Source: Prosthecobacter vanneervenii (GTDB lineage: Bacteria > Verrucomicrobiota > Verrucomicrobiia > Verrucomicrobiales > Verrucomicrobiaceae). From it: a DNA stretch of 64,000 nucleotides. Positions 8,432-15,973 of this stretch are shown here, piece after piece. Location: assembly GCF_014203095.1 (NCBI RefSeq), contig NZ_JACHIG010000013.1, positions 62,001 through 126,000 of the forward strand. The letters are read 5' to 3'. The position numbers and the translations under genes were made by a program. Position 1 is the stretch's first letter. Each line of letters begins with the position of its first letter. Under the pieces are notes generated by a model that did not search any database, was not told where the DNA came from, and was given only the letters and a program-made list of their open reading frames with translations.

Positions 8432-9511
8432 ATGAAGCTCTTCTTTTTACTGACCTTGATCCTGACAAGCGTGCTGCACGCGCAGACGACGGCGGACGGT
8501 TTTGAACTGCCGAGGGCGGGAAGAGAATTTGTGTTTCCGCGTGATCATGGGAGCCATCCGAATTTTCGTACCGAGTGGTGGTATGTGACCGGGCATCTGG
8601 ACGGGAAGGACGGTCGGCGGTTTGGATTTCAGGTGACGTTTTTCCGGCAGGCGCGGCGCGAGGATGGACGCACGCTGCATCTGCACCTGGCGCATGCTGC
8701 GCTGCTGGATGCGGCCACAGGAAACTTTATTCATGAGGAACGGCTGAATCGGGAAGGGTGGGATGCTGAGGCGTCTGAGACAGCGCTGGAGGTGCGGAAT
8801 GGGAACTGGTCACTCAAAATGGATGAGCAGACGCAGCGCATTCAAATTGCAGCAACCGTGAAGCATGAGGTTGTGATGCAACTGGAGTTGGAAGTGGTGA
8901 AGCCGCTGGTGGTGTTTGGGAAAGACGGTGTCTCGCGCAAAGGGGTATCGGAGTCAGCAGCGAGCCACTACCTGACGTGGCCGCGTCTGAAGACCAACGG
9001 CATGGTGAAACTGGGGGCGACGGAGCATGCGGTGAGCGGCGAGGCGTGGATGGATCATGAGTTTAGCAGCAGCCAGCTAGACGAAGGACAGGTCGGCTGG
9101 GACTGGGGCGCGCTGCAGCTCAAAGACGGGCGTGAGATCATGGTTTACCGCATGCGGCGGAAGGATGGCACGGCGGACCCGGCCTCGACGCTGGCGGTGG
9201 TGGGCAAGGATGGCAAGGTGAGGCATCTGGCGAGAGATGCCTTCTCATGGGAGGTGCTGGGCACGTGGAAGAGCCCGCGCAACGGGGCGGAGTATCCCAA
9301 CCGGGTGAGGGTGCGTTTTGAAGGGGAGTCCTTTGAACTGAGGCCACTGGCGATGGATCAGGAGCAGGACGGGGGCATCACGCGGCTGCCGTATTGGGAG
9401 GGGGCGTGTGATGTGGTGGATGCGCAGGGGCAGAGCGCTGGCAGGGCGTTTCTGGAGCTGGCTGGGTATGCGGGGGATCTGACGGGGTATCTGGCACCGA
9501 AGGTGGAGTGA
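8432..9511 (+). CDS. AttH-like secreted protein (lipocalin-like / hydroxyneurosporene-synthase fold)
   Basis: 359 residues with a signal peptide (M-K-L-F-F-L-L-T-L-I-L, cleavage near H-A-Q). The mature start has the hallmark F-R-T-E-W-W-Y-V-T-G-H-L of the AttH/CrtC family, followed by Q-V-T-F-F-R. W-M-D-H-E-F-S-S and W-D-W-G recur in the second half as in AttH proteins. This fold is two lipocalin-like barrels and is typically encoded next to a LolCDE/MacB-like ABC transporter, as here. The function is unproven: a periplasmic lipid carrier or a hydratase-like enzyme are the main possibilities. The start is set by the ribosome binding site and by the signal peptide. Confidence 0.9.
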   Translation: MKLFFLLTLILTSVLHAQTTADGFELPRAGREFVFPRDHGSHPNFRTEWWYVTGHLDGKDGRRFGFQVTFFRQARREDGRTLHLHLAHAALLDAATGNFIHEERLNREGWDAEASETALEVRNGNWSLKMDEQTQRIQIAATVKHEVVMQLELEVVKPLVVFGKDGVSRKGVSESAASHYLTWPRLKTNGMVKLGATEHAVSGEAWMDHEFSSSQLDEGQVGWDWGALQLKDGREIMVYRMRRKDGTADPASTLAVVGKDGKVRHLARDAFSWEVLGTWKSPRNGAEYPNRVRVRFEGESFELRPLAMDQEQDGGITRLPYWEGACDVVDAQGQSAGRAFLELAGYAGDLTGYLAPKVE

Positions 9512-9600
9512 GGGCGGGGCGGGGAGTACTGCGGCGGTGTGACGATGAGACGCTACTGGAGGGCGCGGATTGTGGAGAAAGTTTTGGGTTTGCTTCCCTG

Positions 9601-9680
9601 AGGGGGCGCTCCTATCCAGGGGTGGCGCTCGCTACGCGAGCTTACCCCTGGCTACCGGCTGTGATCCCTCCGGGATCAAA
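9601..9680. repeat. intergenic palindromic element with two hairpins
   Basis: The 210-base gap between the AttH-like gene and the Dabb gene contains two strong inverted repeats. The first spans 9616-9651: CCAGGGGT pairs with ACCCCTGG and GCTCGC with GCGAGC, separated by a small internal loop and closed by a three-base loop. The second spans 9663-9677: GATCCC, TCC loop, GGGATC. Neither is followed by a T-run. Short frames crossing it give Pro/Gly/Arg-rich peptides of the kind often mis-annotated from dispersed repeats in PVC genomes. I see no second copy in this window, so dispersion is inferred. Confidence 0.55.
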
Positions 9681-9721
9681 ATACACTGCTGCGGCGCTGG
9701 TCTGCTCAAGAGACAGACTGG

Positions 9722-10039
9722 TCAGGAGTATTTGACGTCCTTGCGGGGCTCCATCTCGAAGGCAGTGGATTCCTGCTCGGAGATGTTGGGCTTGAGGACT
9801 TCCTCGCGGAATTTGATGTAGTGGGGGTCATCCTGGCAGATGGCGAGCTTGTCCATGCTCTCGACCTCGATGTAAACGAACCAGGGATAGGGGTCTGAGT
9901 TGTTGACGCGCTTGCCGGTTTTGACGGTGAGCACCTCGGGCACGCGAAGGAGCATGACGCGGGTCTGGGACATCATGGTCTCCAGCTTTTCCTCATCGAC
10001 CTGGGGCTTGAGCTGAAACAGGCTGAGGTAGGCGATCAT
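9722..10039 (-). CDS. Dabb (stress-responsive alpha/beta barrel) family protein
   Basis: 105 residues. The start M-I-A-Y-L-S-L-F-Q-L-K-P and the pattern of a beta strand, a helix containing a V-P-E-V-L-type stretch and a further strand (F-V-Y-I-E-V-E-S) followed by D-D-P-H-Y-I-K-F match the small ferredoxin-like dimeric barrel (Dabb). Related proteins include plant stress-responsive barrels and some cyclases or monooxygenases; most bacterial members have no assigned function. No signal peptide, so cytoplasmic. It lies 39 bases downstream of nuoA on the same strand and could be cotranscribed. A second Dabb protein lies at 16371-16667. Confidence 0.75.
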   Translation of the reverse strand: MIAYLSLFQLKPQVDEEKLETMMSQTRVMLLRVPEVLTVKTGKRVNNSDPYPWFVYIEVESMDKLAICQDDPHYIKFREEVLKPNISEQESTAFEMEPRKDVKYS

Positions 10040-10078
10040 GGAGGCGGATGAAGCGGCGGCCCGTGCAGGTCAGACAGA

Positions 10079-10453
10079 CTAGGATTTCCAGTCGAGCACG
10101 CCTTTTTTCCAGGCGTAAACGAAGGCAACCAAGAGCACAGCGACGAAGCCGGAAGCCACGGCGAGAATGGAGGGGCCAAAGGCGGCGAGGTAGTCCTTGT
10201 AAACGATGGACCAAGGGTAGAGGAAGACGACCTCGATGTCGAAGAGGACGAAGAGCATGGCTACGATGTAGAACTTCACGCTGAATCGCGGCTGGCTGTC
10301 CCCCACAGGAAGCATACCGCACTCGTAGGCGGAGTCCTTGATGGCGTTGCGCTTGGCGGATTTGCCGAGGAGCGCGGAAGCGATGAGGGTCACGACTGCA
10401 AAGCCACCGGCAAGGACGATCTGAAGCAGGACGGGGATGTAATTCTCAAACAT
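10079..10453 (-). CDS. nuoA: NADH-quinone oxidoreductase subunit A
   Basis: 124 residues with three membrane helices, the standard NuoA size and topology. The diagnostic loop Y-E-C-G-M-L-P (about 43-49) is followed by R-F-S-V-K-F-Y-I-V-A-M-L-F-V-L-F-D-I-E-V-V-F, the conserved second helix with its acidic residues. It forms part of the membrane arm of complex I near the quinone site. The frame is open upstream to 10759, but the ATG at 10453 precedes the usual M-F-E-N-Y start and follows a terminator. No nuoB or other nuo gene lies beside it in this window, which is unusual because nuoA normally heads the nuo operon. Confidence 0.93.
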   Translation of the reverse strand: MFENYIPVLLQIVLAGGFAVVTLIASALLGKSAKRNAIKDSAYECGMLPVGDSQPRFSVKFYIVAMLFVLFDIEVVFLYPWSIVYKDYLAAFGPSILAVASGFVAVLLVAFVYAWKKGVLDWKS

Positions 10454-10511
10454 GTGGGGGAAATGTTGGGGAATGGGTAGCAAGAGCTGGTGCAGCGTCA
10501 AACCCGGAAAC

Positions 10512-10545
10512 AAAAAGGGCCGCCCTGCACGTGGCAGAGCGGCCC
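10512..10545 (-). terminator. intrinsic terminator of the 10566-10919 gene
   Basis: On the minus strand GGGCCGC (single-base bulge) CTGC, a five-base loop, GCAG (bulge) GCGGCCC folds into an 11-bp GC-rich stem at 10517-10545, followed directly by five T residues at 10516-10512. This is a textbook Rho-independent terminator placed 20 bases after the stop codon, and it separates the hypothetical gene from nuoA. Confidence 0.85.
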
Positions 10546-10565
10546 GAAAGGAAACCCAGATGCGA

Positions 10566-10919
10566 TCAAGCACGAGCGGCAGCGGCAGCCGAAGTGCGGG
10601 CCACGACGGCGGCGCTACGGGCGGCGATGGCTGCATTGTGCGCAGCGCGCAGACCGTCAAGGCCACGGTAGGTCTTGCCCACTTTGGCACAGAGGCCACG
10701 GCTGACGAGATTCTGCAGCTTCTCGTAGGAACGCAGACGGAGCATTTCTTCACCACCACTCACTGCATTTTTCAGCTTGAGATTGTCATAAACCAAGCCA
10801 AACAACGTGTTGAACTCATAAGTCTCAGGCTTTGAGAGGACATTAACCAGCTCGTCAGTGACATGATCAGGTACCCGGCGAGAGAAACGTGTCTTGCGTG
10901 TCGGTGTAGTGGTAGGCAT
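10566..10919 (-). CDS. conserved hypothetical basic protein with Ala-rich tail
   Basis: 117 residues, no signal peptide or membrane segment. The N-terminus is basic (T-R-K-T-R-F-S-R-R), the middle (about 20-85) is predicted helical with a V-L-S-K-P-E-T-Y-E-F-N-T-L-F motif and a compact E-K-L-Q-N-L-V-S-R-G-L segment resembling a small winged-helix or helical DNA-binding fold, and the last 28 residues are almost only Ala/Arg/Ser. I do not recognise the family. It has its own terminator and a 190-base upstream region, so it is probably an independently and well expressed gene. A nucleic-acid-binding role is a guess from charge and shape. Confidence 0.75.
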   Translation of the reverse strand: MPTTTPTRKTRFSRRVPDHVTDELVNVLSKPETYEFNTLFGLVYDNLKLKNAVSGGEEMLRLRSYEKLQNLVSRGLCAKVGKTYRGLDGLRAAHNAAIAARSAAVVARTSAAAAARA

Positions 10920-11043
10920 ATGGACCTTTAGCCTAGCACAGGACAGTCGTGTTCGCGACGCTTTTATGTGCGGTGGAGGCTTTTTCTCCTATGACGCATA
11001 AGGATTGATAGAAAGCCTCAGCTGGCCTCGTTATAGCGCAATA

Positions 11044-11074
11044 CCATGCCTTAATTTGTATTTACAAGGCATGG
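11044..11074. repeat. long inverted repeat in the gap 10920-11111
   Basis: CCATGCC at 11044-11050 pairs with GGCATGG at 11068-11074, and inside it TTGTA (11056-11060) pairs with TACAA (11063-11067) across a two-base loop, giving 12 pairs with one five-base bulge. No T-run follows on either strand. It lies between the 3' end of the PQQ-like gene and the start of the 10566-10919 gene, both on the minus strand, so it could be an operator for the latter or a weak terminator of the former. Nothing else is evident in this 192-base gap. Confidence 0.5.
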
Positions 11075-11111
11075 CTAAATTACGGTGGTTTAAATGCCTA
11101 TGCGGCGTCGG

Positions 11112-12425
11112 TTATTTCTTGGCAATCTTGTAAATTGCCCCGCTGCTGCGAATGTAGAGCGCGCCATCGGCGATAGCTGGGGATGCCGAGATGGATTCAC
11201 CAAGCAGGTTCTGGCCGAGGACCTCGAATTTTTCGGGAGAGGCGCGTACGATGAAGCTTTCTCCGCGATCATTGGAGAAGAGCAGCTTGTCGCCAAAGGC
11301 AAGGGGTGCGGGGACGTGCTTGCCGGCCAGGCGGTCGTCCCAGAGGTCTTTGCCGGATTTGACATCCACGGCGCTGACGATGCCGCCACGGGTGATCTGG
11401 TAAAGGGTGCCATTGACGATGACGAGTGAGGCCTCGCTGGCATTGCGCTTTTCGCGATCCCAGAGCACGTGGCTTTCGGTGATGTCGCCGGTCATCTTGT
11501 CGTCGATGCGGACGCAGACGGTGTGGGCGCGCTCGGAGCCGGTGTTGAGGATGAGCATGTCTCCGAGGCGAAGGGGGGGGATGGCGGCATTGAAGCCGCC
11601 GTGGCGGATGGTCCAGAGCTCCTTGCCGGTGGTGACATCATAACCGAAGGCGGCGCGGGAGCCGATGGAGACGAGGACCTGCCTGCCGCCGATTTCGAAC
11701 ACGCCTGGGGTGTGGTAGGCTTTGCGCATGTCTCCATCACGGGTGGGCTTGCCTTCTTTGTCGAGATCTCCGTAGTCGGTGGTGCGGGAGGTTTTCCAGA
11801 CGCTCTTGCCGGTCTTTTTGTCGAGGGCGGTGACGAACTGCTGATCGATGCCGTCGAAGGTGAGGATGATCAGATCGCCAAAGATGATGGGGGAGGAGCC
11901 GGGGCCGCGGAAGTGGCGCACATTGATGTCGCGGCGCTCCCAGACTTTTTCGCCGGTGGCGGGGTCGAGGCGGGCGGTGCCGTAGGTGCCAAAGTGGACA
12001 TAGAGCGCGTCCTCCTCCAAAACGGGGGAGGGGGCGGCGTAGTTGTTCATGGGATTGCCGAGATCCTCGGGGGAGGTGTTTTCGAAGACCAGCTTGTGAT
12101 GGATGATCTTGCCGCTCTGGCGATCAATGCCATAGACGTACTGTTTGGTGCCGTCTGTGGTGGCGGAGGTGAACCAGATCATGTCGCCGCCGATGACGGG
12201 GGAGGAGTGGCCCTGGTCCTGAAGCTCGGTGCGCCAGATGATGTTTTTGCCGGTGGTGCTGTCCCACTCCAGCGGGATGCGAGCCACCTCGACTGCGGGG
12301 ACGATGTTGTCCTGAGCGGGGCCGCCTTTGGCCGGCCAGAACACAGGCTTGGTGGCAGGCTGGGCGTTCGCAAGAACGGACAGCAGGGCGAGGGAAAGGG
12401 CGGAGAGGGCTGGCGTGCGGATCAT
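11112..12425 (-). CDS. secreted PQQ-like beta-propeller protein
   Basis: 437 residues: signal peptide (hydrophobic 5-20, A-N-A-Q site), then blades with the repeated pattern of an Ala-x-D-x-x-T/S-G-K-x-x-W type, for example L-D-P-A-T-G-E-K-V-W-E, L-D-K-K-T-G-K-S-V-W-K, Y-D-V-T-T-G-K-E-L-W and V-D-V-K-S-G-K-D-L-W. These are the blade motifs of the PQQ-binding-like (BamB/YfgL) propeller. No dehydrogenase active-site Asp or disulfide-Cys pair is obvious, so binding or scaffold function is likelier than PQQ catalysis. It is a paralogue in architecture of the N-terminal part of the protein at 31414. It is divergent from the gene at 12519. Confidence 0.88.
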   Translation of the reverse strand: MIRTPALSALSLALLSVLANAQPATKPVFWPAKGGPAQDNIVPAVEVARIPLEWDSTTGKNIIWRTELQDQGHSSPVIGGDMIWFTSATTDGTKQYVYGIDRQSGKIIHHKLVFENTSPEDLGNPMNNYAAPSPVLEEDALYVHFGTYGTARLDPATGEKVWERRDINVRHFRGPGSSPIIFGDLIILTFDGIDQQFVTALDKKTGKSVWKTSRTTDYGDLDKEGKPTRDGDMRKAYHTPGVFEIGGRQVLVSIGSRAAFGYDVTTGKELWTIRHGGFNAAIPPLRLGDMLILNTGSERAHTVCVRIDDKMTGDITESHVLWDREKRNASEASLVIVNGTLYQITRGGIVSAVDVKSGKDLWDDRLAGKHVPAPLAFGDKLLFSNDRGESFIVRASPEKFEVLGQNLLGESISASPAIADGALYIRSSGAIYKIAKK

Positions 12426-12518
12426 GAGCCTGAAGTTGACGGCGCAGAAGGGAAATTCTTTCGCCGATGGACAAGAGCATGATTGCTGTGCAGCATCCAG
12501 CTGTATCCCCGACTGACC

Positions 12519-12977
12519 ATGAAAAAAGCCCTTCTCACCTGCCTAACCCTGAGTCTAAGCCTGAGTGCGCTCCATGCTGAAGACAGCCTCAACGAGCAAC
12601 TGCGCCGTGCAGCGGAGAAGCTCAAGAATGAATTCGCGAAAGTGAAGGAGCAGAGCGAAGTGAAGGGACGGGAGTGGTATAAGAAAGCCAAAGAGCGACT
12701 GACGACCAGCCGTGAAGAATATCTGAAGCAGGCGGGAGCAGCGCTGACCGGGTGGAAGGCAGACATCGATGTTCTCAAAGACCAGGGCGGGCGAGACTAC
12801 TTTAAGACGCGAGTGAGCGCGCTGGAGCAGCACCACGCCTTTGCGGTGAAGGAGATGGAAACGCTCAGCGGCATCGCTGACGATGCGCAGTTCCGTGCGC
12901 GTCAGAAGAGCTTTGACAAGACGCTCTGGACACTGGAGGCCGCCGTGGAGCAGGCCCAGGAAGAAGCGGGGCTGTAG
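12519..12977 (+). CDS. secreted coiled-coil protein, unknown function
   Basis: 152 residues with a signal peptide (M-K-K-A-L-L-T-C-L-T-L, cleavage near L-H-A-E). The mature part is almost wholly charged and helical: heptads of Leu/Ala separated by Glu/Lys from about 25 to 75 and again from 110 to 150, suggesting a helical hairpin or elongated bundle. I do not recognise a family. The ATG at 12519 is chosen because the signal peptide starts there. It is 90 bases upstream of the universal stress protein gene, with a weak 7-bp hairpin and no T-run between them, so shared transcription is possible. A periplasmic chaperone-like or structural role is only a guess. Confidence 0.7.
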   Translation: MKKALLTCLTLSLSLSALHAEDSLNEQLRRAAEKLKNEFAKVKEQSEVKGREWYKKAKERLTTSREEYLKQAGAALTGWKADIDVLKDQGGRDYFKTRVSALEQHHAFAVKEMETLSGIADDAQFRARQKSFDKTLWTLEAAVEQAQEEAGL

Positions 12978-13067
12978 GCGCAAGCCCGGCCCAGCATGCC
13001 GCAAGCCGAGAGCGGCATTGCCCGCGAAGCATGAATATGGTGAAATAACTTCAACCCAAAGACTGCC

Positions 13068-13973
13068 ATGAAAAAGCTGCACCACGTCATCGCCGCCATT
13101 GATTTCACCGACTGCTGCAGGGCCGCCCTGCGCGAAGCGGCGCGCCGCGCCTCCCTCGATGGAGCGGCCATCACCGTCGTCCATGTGATGGACGAATTTC
13201 TCGTGCATGAGCTGAAGAACGCGCTGGCCACCGACCAGGCGACCGTGCGGGCGGATTGGCTGGAGCGGCTGAAGAAGTTTGTGGCGGATGCGGAGGTCAG
13301 CAGCGCCGTGAATGCGGAGGTGCGGATCGGCACGCCATTTACCGAGCTGGTGGAGGCGTGCCGCGCGCACAGCGCCGACCTGCTGGTGATGGGGGCTAAA
13401 GGATCGCGCAATGAGCCGCACCGAATCGGAGTGATCGCCGCGAAATGTGTGCGAAAGGCTCCGGTGGATGTGCTGGTGGTGAGGGAGGATGCACAGGGGC
13501 CCTTTAAGAAGATCGTGGCGTGTGTGGATTTTTCCGAAAACTCCGCCAAGGCGGTGCAGTGCGCGCTGCATGTGGCGCAGCAGGACAGCGGTGAGCTGGA
13601 CTGCCTGCATGTGTTTCAGAGCGCGCTGGCGATGTCTCTAGACTACGGCGGCTTTGCGCCCTCTCTGCCGGCCACGTATGACCCGCAGGCGGTGGACAAC
13701 TGGCGCAAGGAACTGGCAGCATTTCTGGAGCCGCTGACCCGTGAGGGTGAAGGTGTGAGTGTGGCTCAGCATGTGACGGAACGCGTGAACATCCGCGAGG
13801 CGATCCTGGACCACGTGAGCGAGACGCATGCGTCTCTGGTGGTGCTAGGAACCAGCGGAAAAACCGGACTGCGGGAGATGCTGATCGGCACGACTGCGGA
13901 AAAGATCGTTCAGCACGTGCCGTGCTCGATCCTGGCGGTGAAGCCTGATGGTTTTGTGATTTCTCCTGATTGA
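13068..13973 (+). CDS. tandem-domain universal stress protein (UspA family)
   Basis: 301 residues made of two Usp domains (about 1-145 and 146-300). The second carries the full ATP-binding pattern G-T-S-G-K-T-G-L-R-E-M-L-I-G-T-T (G-2x-G-9x-G-T), while the first has G-A-K-G-S-R with a less complete G-V-I-A end, so one nucleotide site is probably active. Cytoplasmic. Its stop codon is 11 bases before the PAS histidine kinase gene, followed by a response regulator, so the three form an operon. In other bacteria, Usp genes are commonly targets of oxygen- or redox-responsive two-component systems (DosR in Mycobacterium), which agrees with the sensor type here. Confidence 0.92.
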   Translation: MKKLHHVIAAIDFTDCCRAALREAARRASLDGAAITVVHVMDEFLVHELKNALATDQATVRADWLERLKKFVADAEVSSAVNAEVRIGTPFTELVEACRAHSADLLVMGAKGSRNEPHRIGVIAAKCVRKAPVDVLVVREDAQGPFKKIVACVDFSENSAKAVQCALHVAQQDSGELDCLHVFQSALAMSLDYGGFAPSLPATYDPQAVDNWRKELAAFLEPLTREGEGVSVAQHVTERVNIREAILDHVSETHASLVVLGTSGKTGLREMLIGTTAEKIVQHVPCSILAVKPDGFVISPD

Positions 13974-13984
13974 CCTTTTCAGCC

Positions 13985-15055
13985 ATGAAGAAAAAAGCCG
14001 CGCCTGAAGATCCCAGCATCGCCGAGCTGCAGGCGGCGCTGCAGGCGAGCGAACAGATCTCAAGCGCGATCGTGGAGACGGCGGTGAACGCGATCATCAC
14101 GATCGACGAGAACTGCTTTATCGAGACGGTGAACAGCGCGACGGAGCGGCTGTTTGGCTACAAGCGCGAAGAGATGATCGGCCGGAACATCAGCATGCTG
14201 ATGCCGCAGCCGTACCGGTCGCGGCATGACCGGTACGTGAAGAACTACCTGGAGACAGGAGTGAAAAGGATCATCGGCATCGGGCGAGAGGCGGTGGCGC
14301 AGAGGAAAGACGGCTCTGTGTTTCCCATCGACCTCTCCGTGGGCGAGGCTGTGCTGCCAACCGGGCGGCGTATTTTTACGGGCATCATCCGAGATCTGAC
14401 CGACCGAAAAGAGCTGGAGGACAAGCTGCTGCACATCAGCGAGGAGGAGCAGGCGAGGATCGGGCAGGACATTCACGATGACCTGTGCCAGCAGCTGGCG
14501 GCGATCGGGTGCCTGGCGAAGGTGGCGCAAAAAAACCTGGCCAAGTCGGGATGCCCCGAGGCGGAGAATCTGGCGGAGATCGTGCAGCTTGTGAGCAAGG
14601 CGAACACGCGTGCGCGTGAGACCTCGCGCGGGCTGATGCCGGTGGTGCTGGACTCCGGCGGACTGATGGCGGCGCTGGAGGAACTGGCTGAAAGCACCGC
14701 GCGTGCGTATGAGATCGAGTGTGATTTCCGCTATGACAATCCGGTGCAGGTGGCGGACAACAAGATGTCTGTGCAGCTTTTCCGCATTTCGCAGGAGGCG
14801 GTATCCAATGCGGTGAAGCACGGGCAGGCGAACCGCGTGGACATTCATCTGGCGAGGCAGAGCGGGAATATTGTGCTCACGGTACGTGACAACGGGGTGG
14901 GGATTCCTGATCTGGCCTCGAAAGGAACCGGCATGGGGCTCTTGACCATGAATCATCGCGCTCAAATGATAGGAGGCACACTCAAAATCGAGCCGCGCAC
15001 CGGCGGCGGCACCCAGGTCATATGCAGCGTACCCGCACCAGCGAAAAATCAGTGA
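13985..15055 (+). CDS. soluble PAS-domain histidine kinase with FixL-like heme pocket (HisKA_3)
   Basis: 356 residues, no membrane segment. A PAS domain (about 25-142) has the FixL-like stretch M-P-Q-P-Y-R-S-R-H-D-R-Y, with H81 at the position of the FixL heme ligand, followed by I-I-G-I-G-R with R101 at the oxygen-sensing arginine position. The HisKA_3 dimerisation helix has Q-D-I-H-D-D-L, phospho-acceptor H164. The HATPase_c domain closes the protein (N-A-V-K-H near 275, D-N-G-V-G and G-T-G-M-G-L boxes). ATG at 13985 is preferred to an upstream in-frame TTG overlapping the usp stop. It overlaps the response regulator gene, its likely partner. Heme binding is inference; many PAS domains share part of this pattern. 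Confidence 0.9.
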   Translation: MKKKAAPEDPSIAELQAALQASEQISSAIVETAVNAIITIDENCFIETVNSATERLFGYKREEMIGRNISMLMPQPYRSRHDRYVKNYLETGVKRIIGIGREAVAQRKDGSVFPIDLSVGEAVLPTGRRIFTGIIRDLTDRKELEDKLLHISEEEQARIGQDIHDDLCQQLAAIGCLAKVAQKNLAKSGCPEAENLAEIVQLVSKANTRARETSRGLMPVVLDSGGLMAALEELAESTARAYEIECDFRYDNPVQVADNKMSVQLFRISQEAVSNAVKHGQANRVDIHLARQSGNIVLTVRDNGVGIPDLASKGTGMGLLTMNHRAQMIGGTLKIEPRTGGGTQVICSVPAPAKNQ

Positions 15056-15699
15056 AGCGTGTCATCCTCGTGGATGACCACCCGATCATGCGGCATGGGC
15101 TGGCGCAGCTCATCCGTGCCGAAGATGGACTGGATGTGATCGGAGAAGCAGGCAATGCAAGGGAAGGGCTGGAGGTGGTGGGCAAGCTGAAGCCGGACCT
15201 GGCGGTGATCGACCTGACGCTGCCGGACAAGAACGGGCTGGAACTGGTGAAGGACATCCGGGCGATGCATGCTGCGACGCAGTGCCTGGTGCTCTCCATG
15301 CATGATGAGACGATGTATGGTGAGCGCGCCCTGCGCGCCGGAGCACGAGGCTATGTGATGAAGGAGGAGGCTGCGGACCAGCTCGTAACCGCCATTCACA
15401 AGGTGCTGGGCGGCGGGCTGTATGTGAGCGAATCTCTCAACGCCCGAATGCTGGAGCAGGTAACCGGGGCGGCGAGATCGAAAGCGACGGGCATGGATTC
15501 ACTGACGGACCGTGAACTGGAGATCCTGACGATGATCGGAAAAGGTGTGGCAACGAAGCTCATCGCCGCGCAGCTGAGCATCAGCGCGAGGACGGTGGAA
15601 GCCCACCGTGCGCACATCAAGGAGAAGCTGAGCATGACCGATGGTGCAGCGCTGGTGCGCTATGCGGTGCAGTGGGTGGAGAGCCAGGCGAAGCTGTAG
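15022..15699 (+). CDS. NarL/FixJ-family response regulator
   Basis: 225 residues: receiver domain (about 12-128) with acidic pair D18-D19, phospho-acceptor D64 in V-I-D-L-T-L-P-D, a Ser/Thr switch and K in V-M-K-E-E; then a LuxR-type helix-turn-helix (about 155-220) with L-T-D-R-E-L-E-I-L-T and the recognition helix S-I-S-A-R-T-V-E-A-H. It regulates transcription when phosphorylated by the kinase encoded just upstream. The ATG at 15022 overlaps the kinase gene by 34 bases; a GTG at 15052 that overlaps the kinase stop as GTGA is an equally plausible start and would remove ten residues that add nothing to the fold. Confidence 0.93.
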   Translation: MQRTRTSEKSVKRVILVDDHPIMRHGLAQLIRAEDGLDVIGEAGNAREGLEVVGKLKPDLAVIDLTLPDKNGLELVKDIRAMHAATQCLVLSMHDETMYGERALRAGARGYVMKEEAADQLVTAIHKVLGGGLYVSESLNARMLEQVTGAARSKATGMDSLTDRELEILTMIGKGVATKLIAAQLSISARTVEAHRAHIKEKLSMTDGAALVRYAVQWVESQAKL

Positions 15700-15726
15700 C
15701 ATGCAGAAGGCGGCGGATGATCTGAG

Positions 15727-15761
15727 AGTCATGCGATCCAAGCATGACTGATTCGTTTTTT
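15727..15761 (+). terminator. probable terminator after the usp-kinase-regulator operon
   Basis: AGTCATGC at 15727-15734, seven-base loop, GCATGACT at 15742-15749: a perfect 8-bp stem, then six bases and a run of T from 15756. The distance from stem to T-run is longer than ideal, so termination efficiency is uncertain. It lies 27 bases after the regulator stop codon. Confidence 0.5.
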
Positions 15762-15913
15762 GAGAGAAGGAACACGGTGCGCCGGAACGGGCCGCAGCGG
15801 GTGTGATGGAGTGAGGTGAATGCTTTGTGAAAGCCCGCCTGCGTCCAGGAATGGCACTGGGCATGGAGCGGTTTTACGAAGGGAAACAACCACAAATATT
15901 GATTAAATTTGCG

Positions 15914-15941
15914 TTGACGCTCCGCAGGGCGCTCTCATAAC
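15914..15941 (+). promoter_or_regulatory. sigma-70-like promoter of the SWIB gene
   Basis: TTGACG at 15914-15919, 16-base spacer, CATAAC at 15936-15941, preceded by an A/T-rich stretch (about 15889-15910) like an UP element. It would start transcription about 25 bases before the ATG at 15974. The rest of the 274-base gap 15700-15973 holds only the terminator listed above; I see no gene in it. Confidence 0.5.
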
Positions 15942-15973
15942 CTCTTCACACGGCAACAGCCGCCAACAACACT

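Noticed and set aside
9508-9821. Short plus-strand reading frames across the palindromic element
   Set aside because: Composition is Pro/Arg/Gly-rich, they cross two hairpins, overlap the Dabb gene on the other strand and match the look of spurious translations of dispersed repeats.
11469-12482. 337-residue plus-strand frame antisense to the PQQ-like gene
   Set aside because: Gly/Asp/Ala-rich with no motif; it is the mirror of a high-GC gene with clear signal peptide and propeller repeats.
12995-13018. Hairpin ATGCCGC/GCGGCAT as terminator between the coiled-coil and usp genes
   Set aside because: Only seven pairs and no T-run; too weak to separate transcription units.
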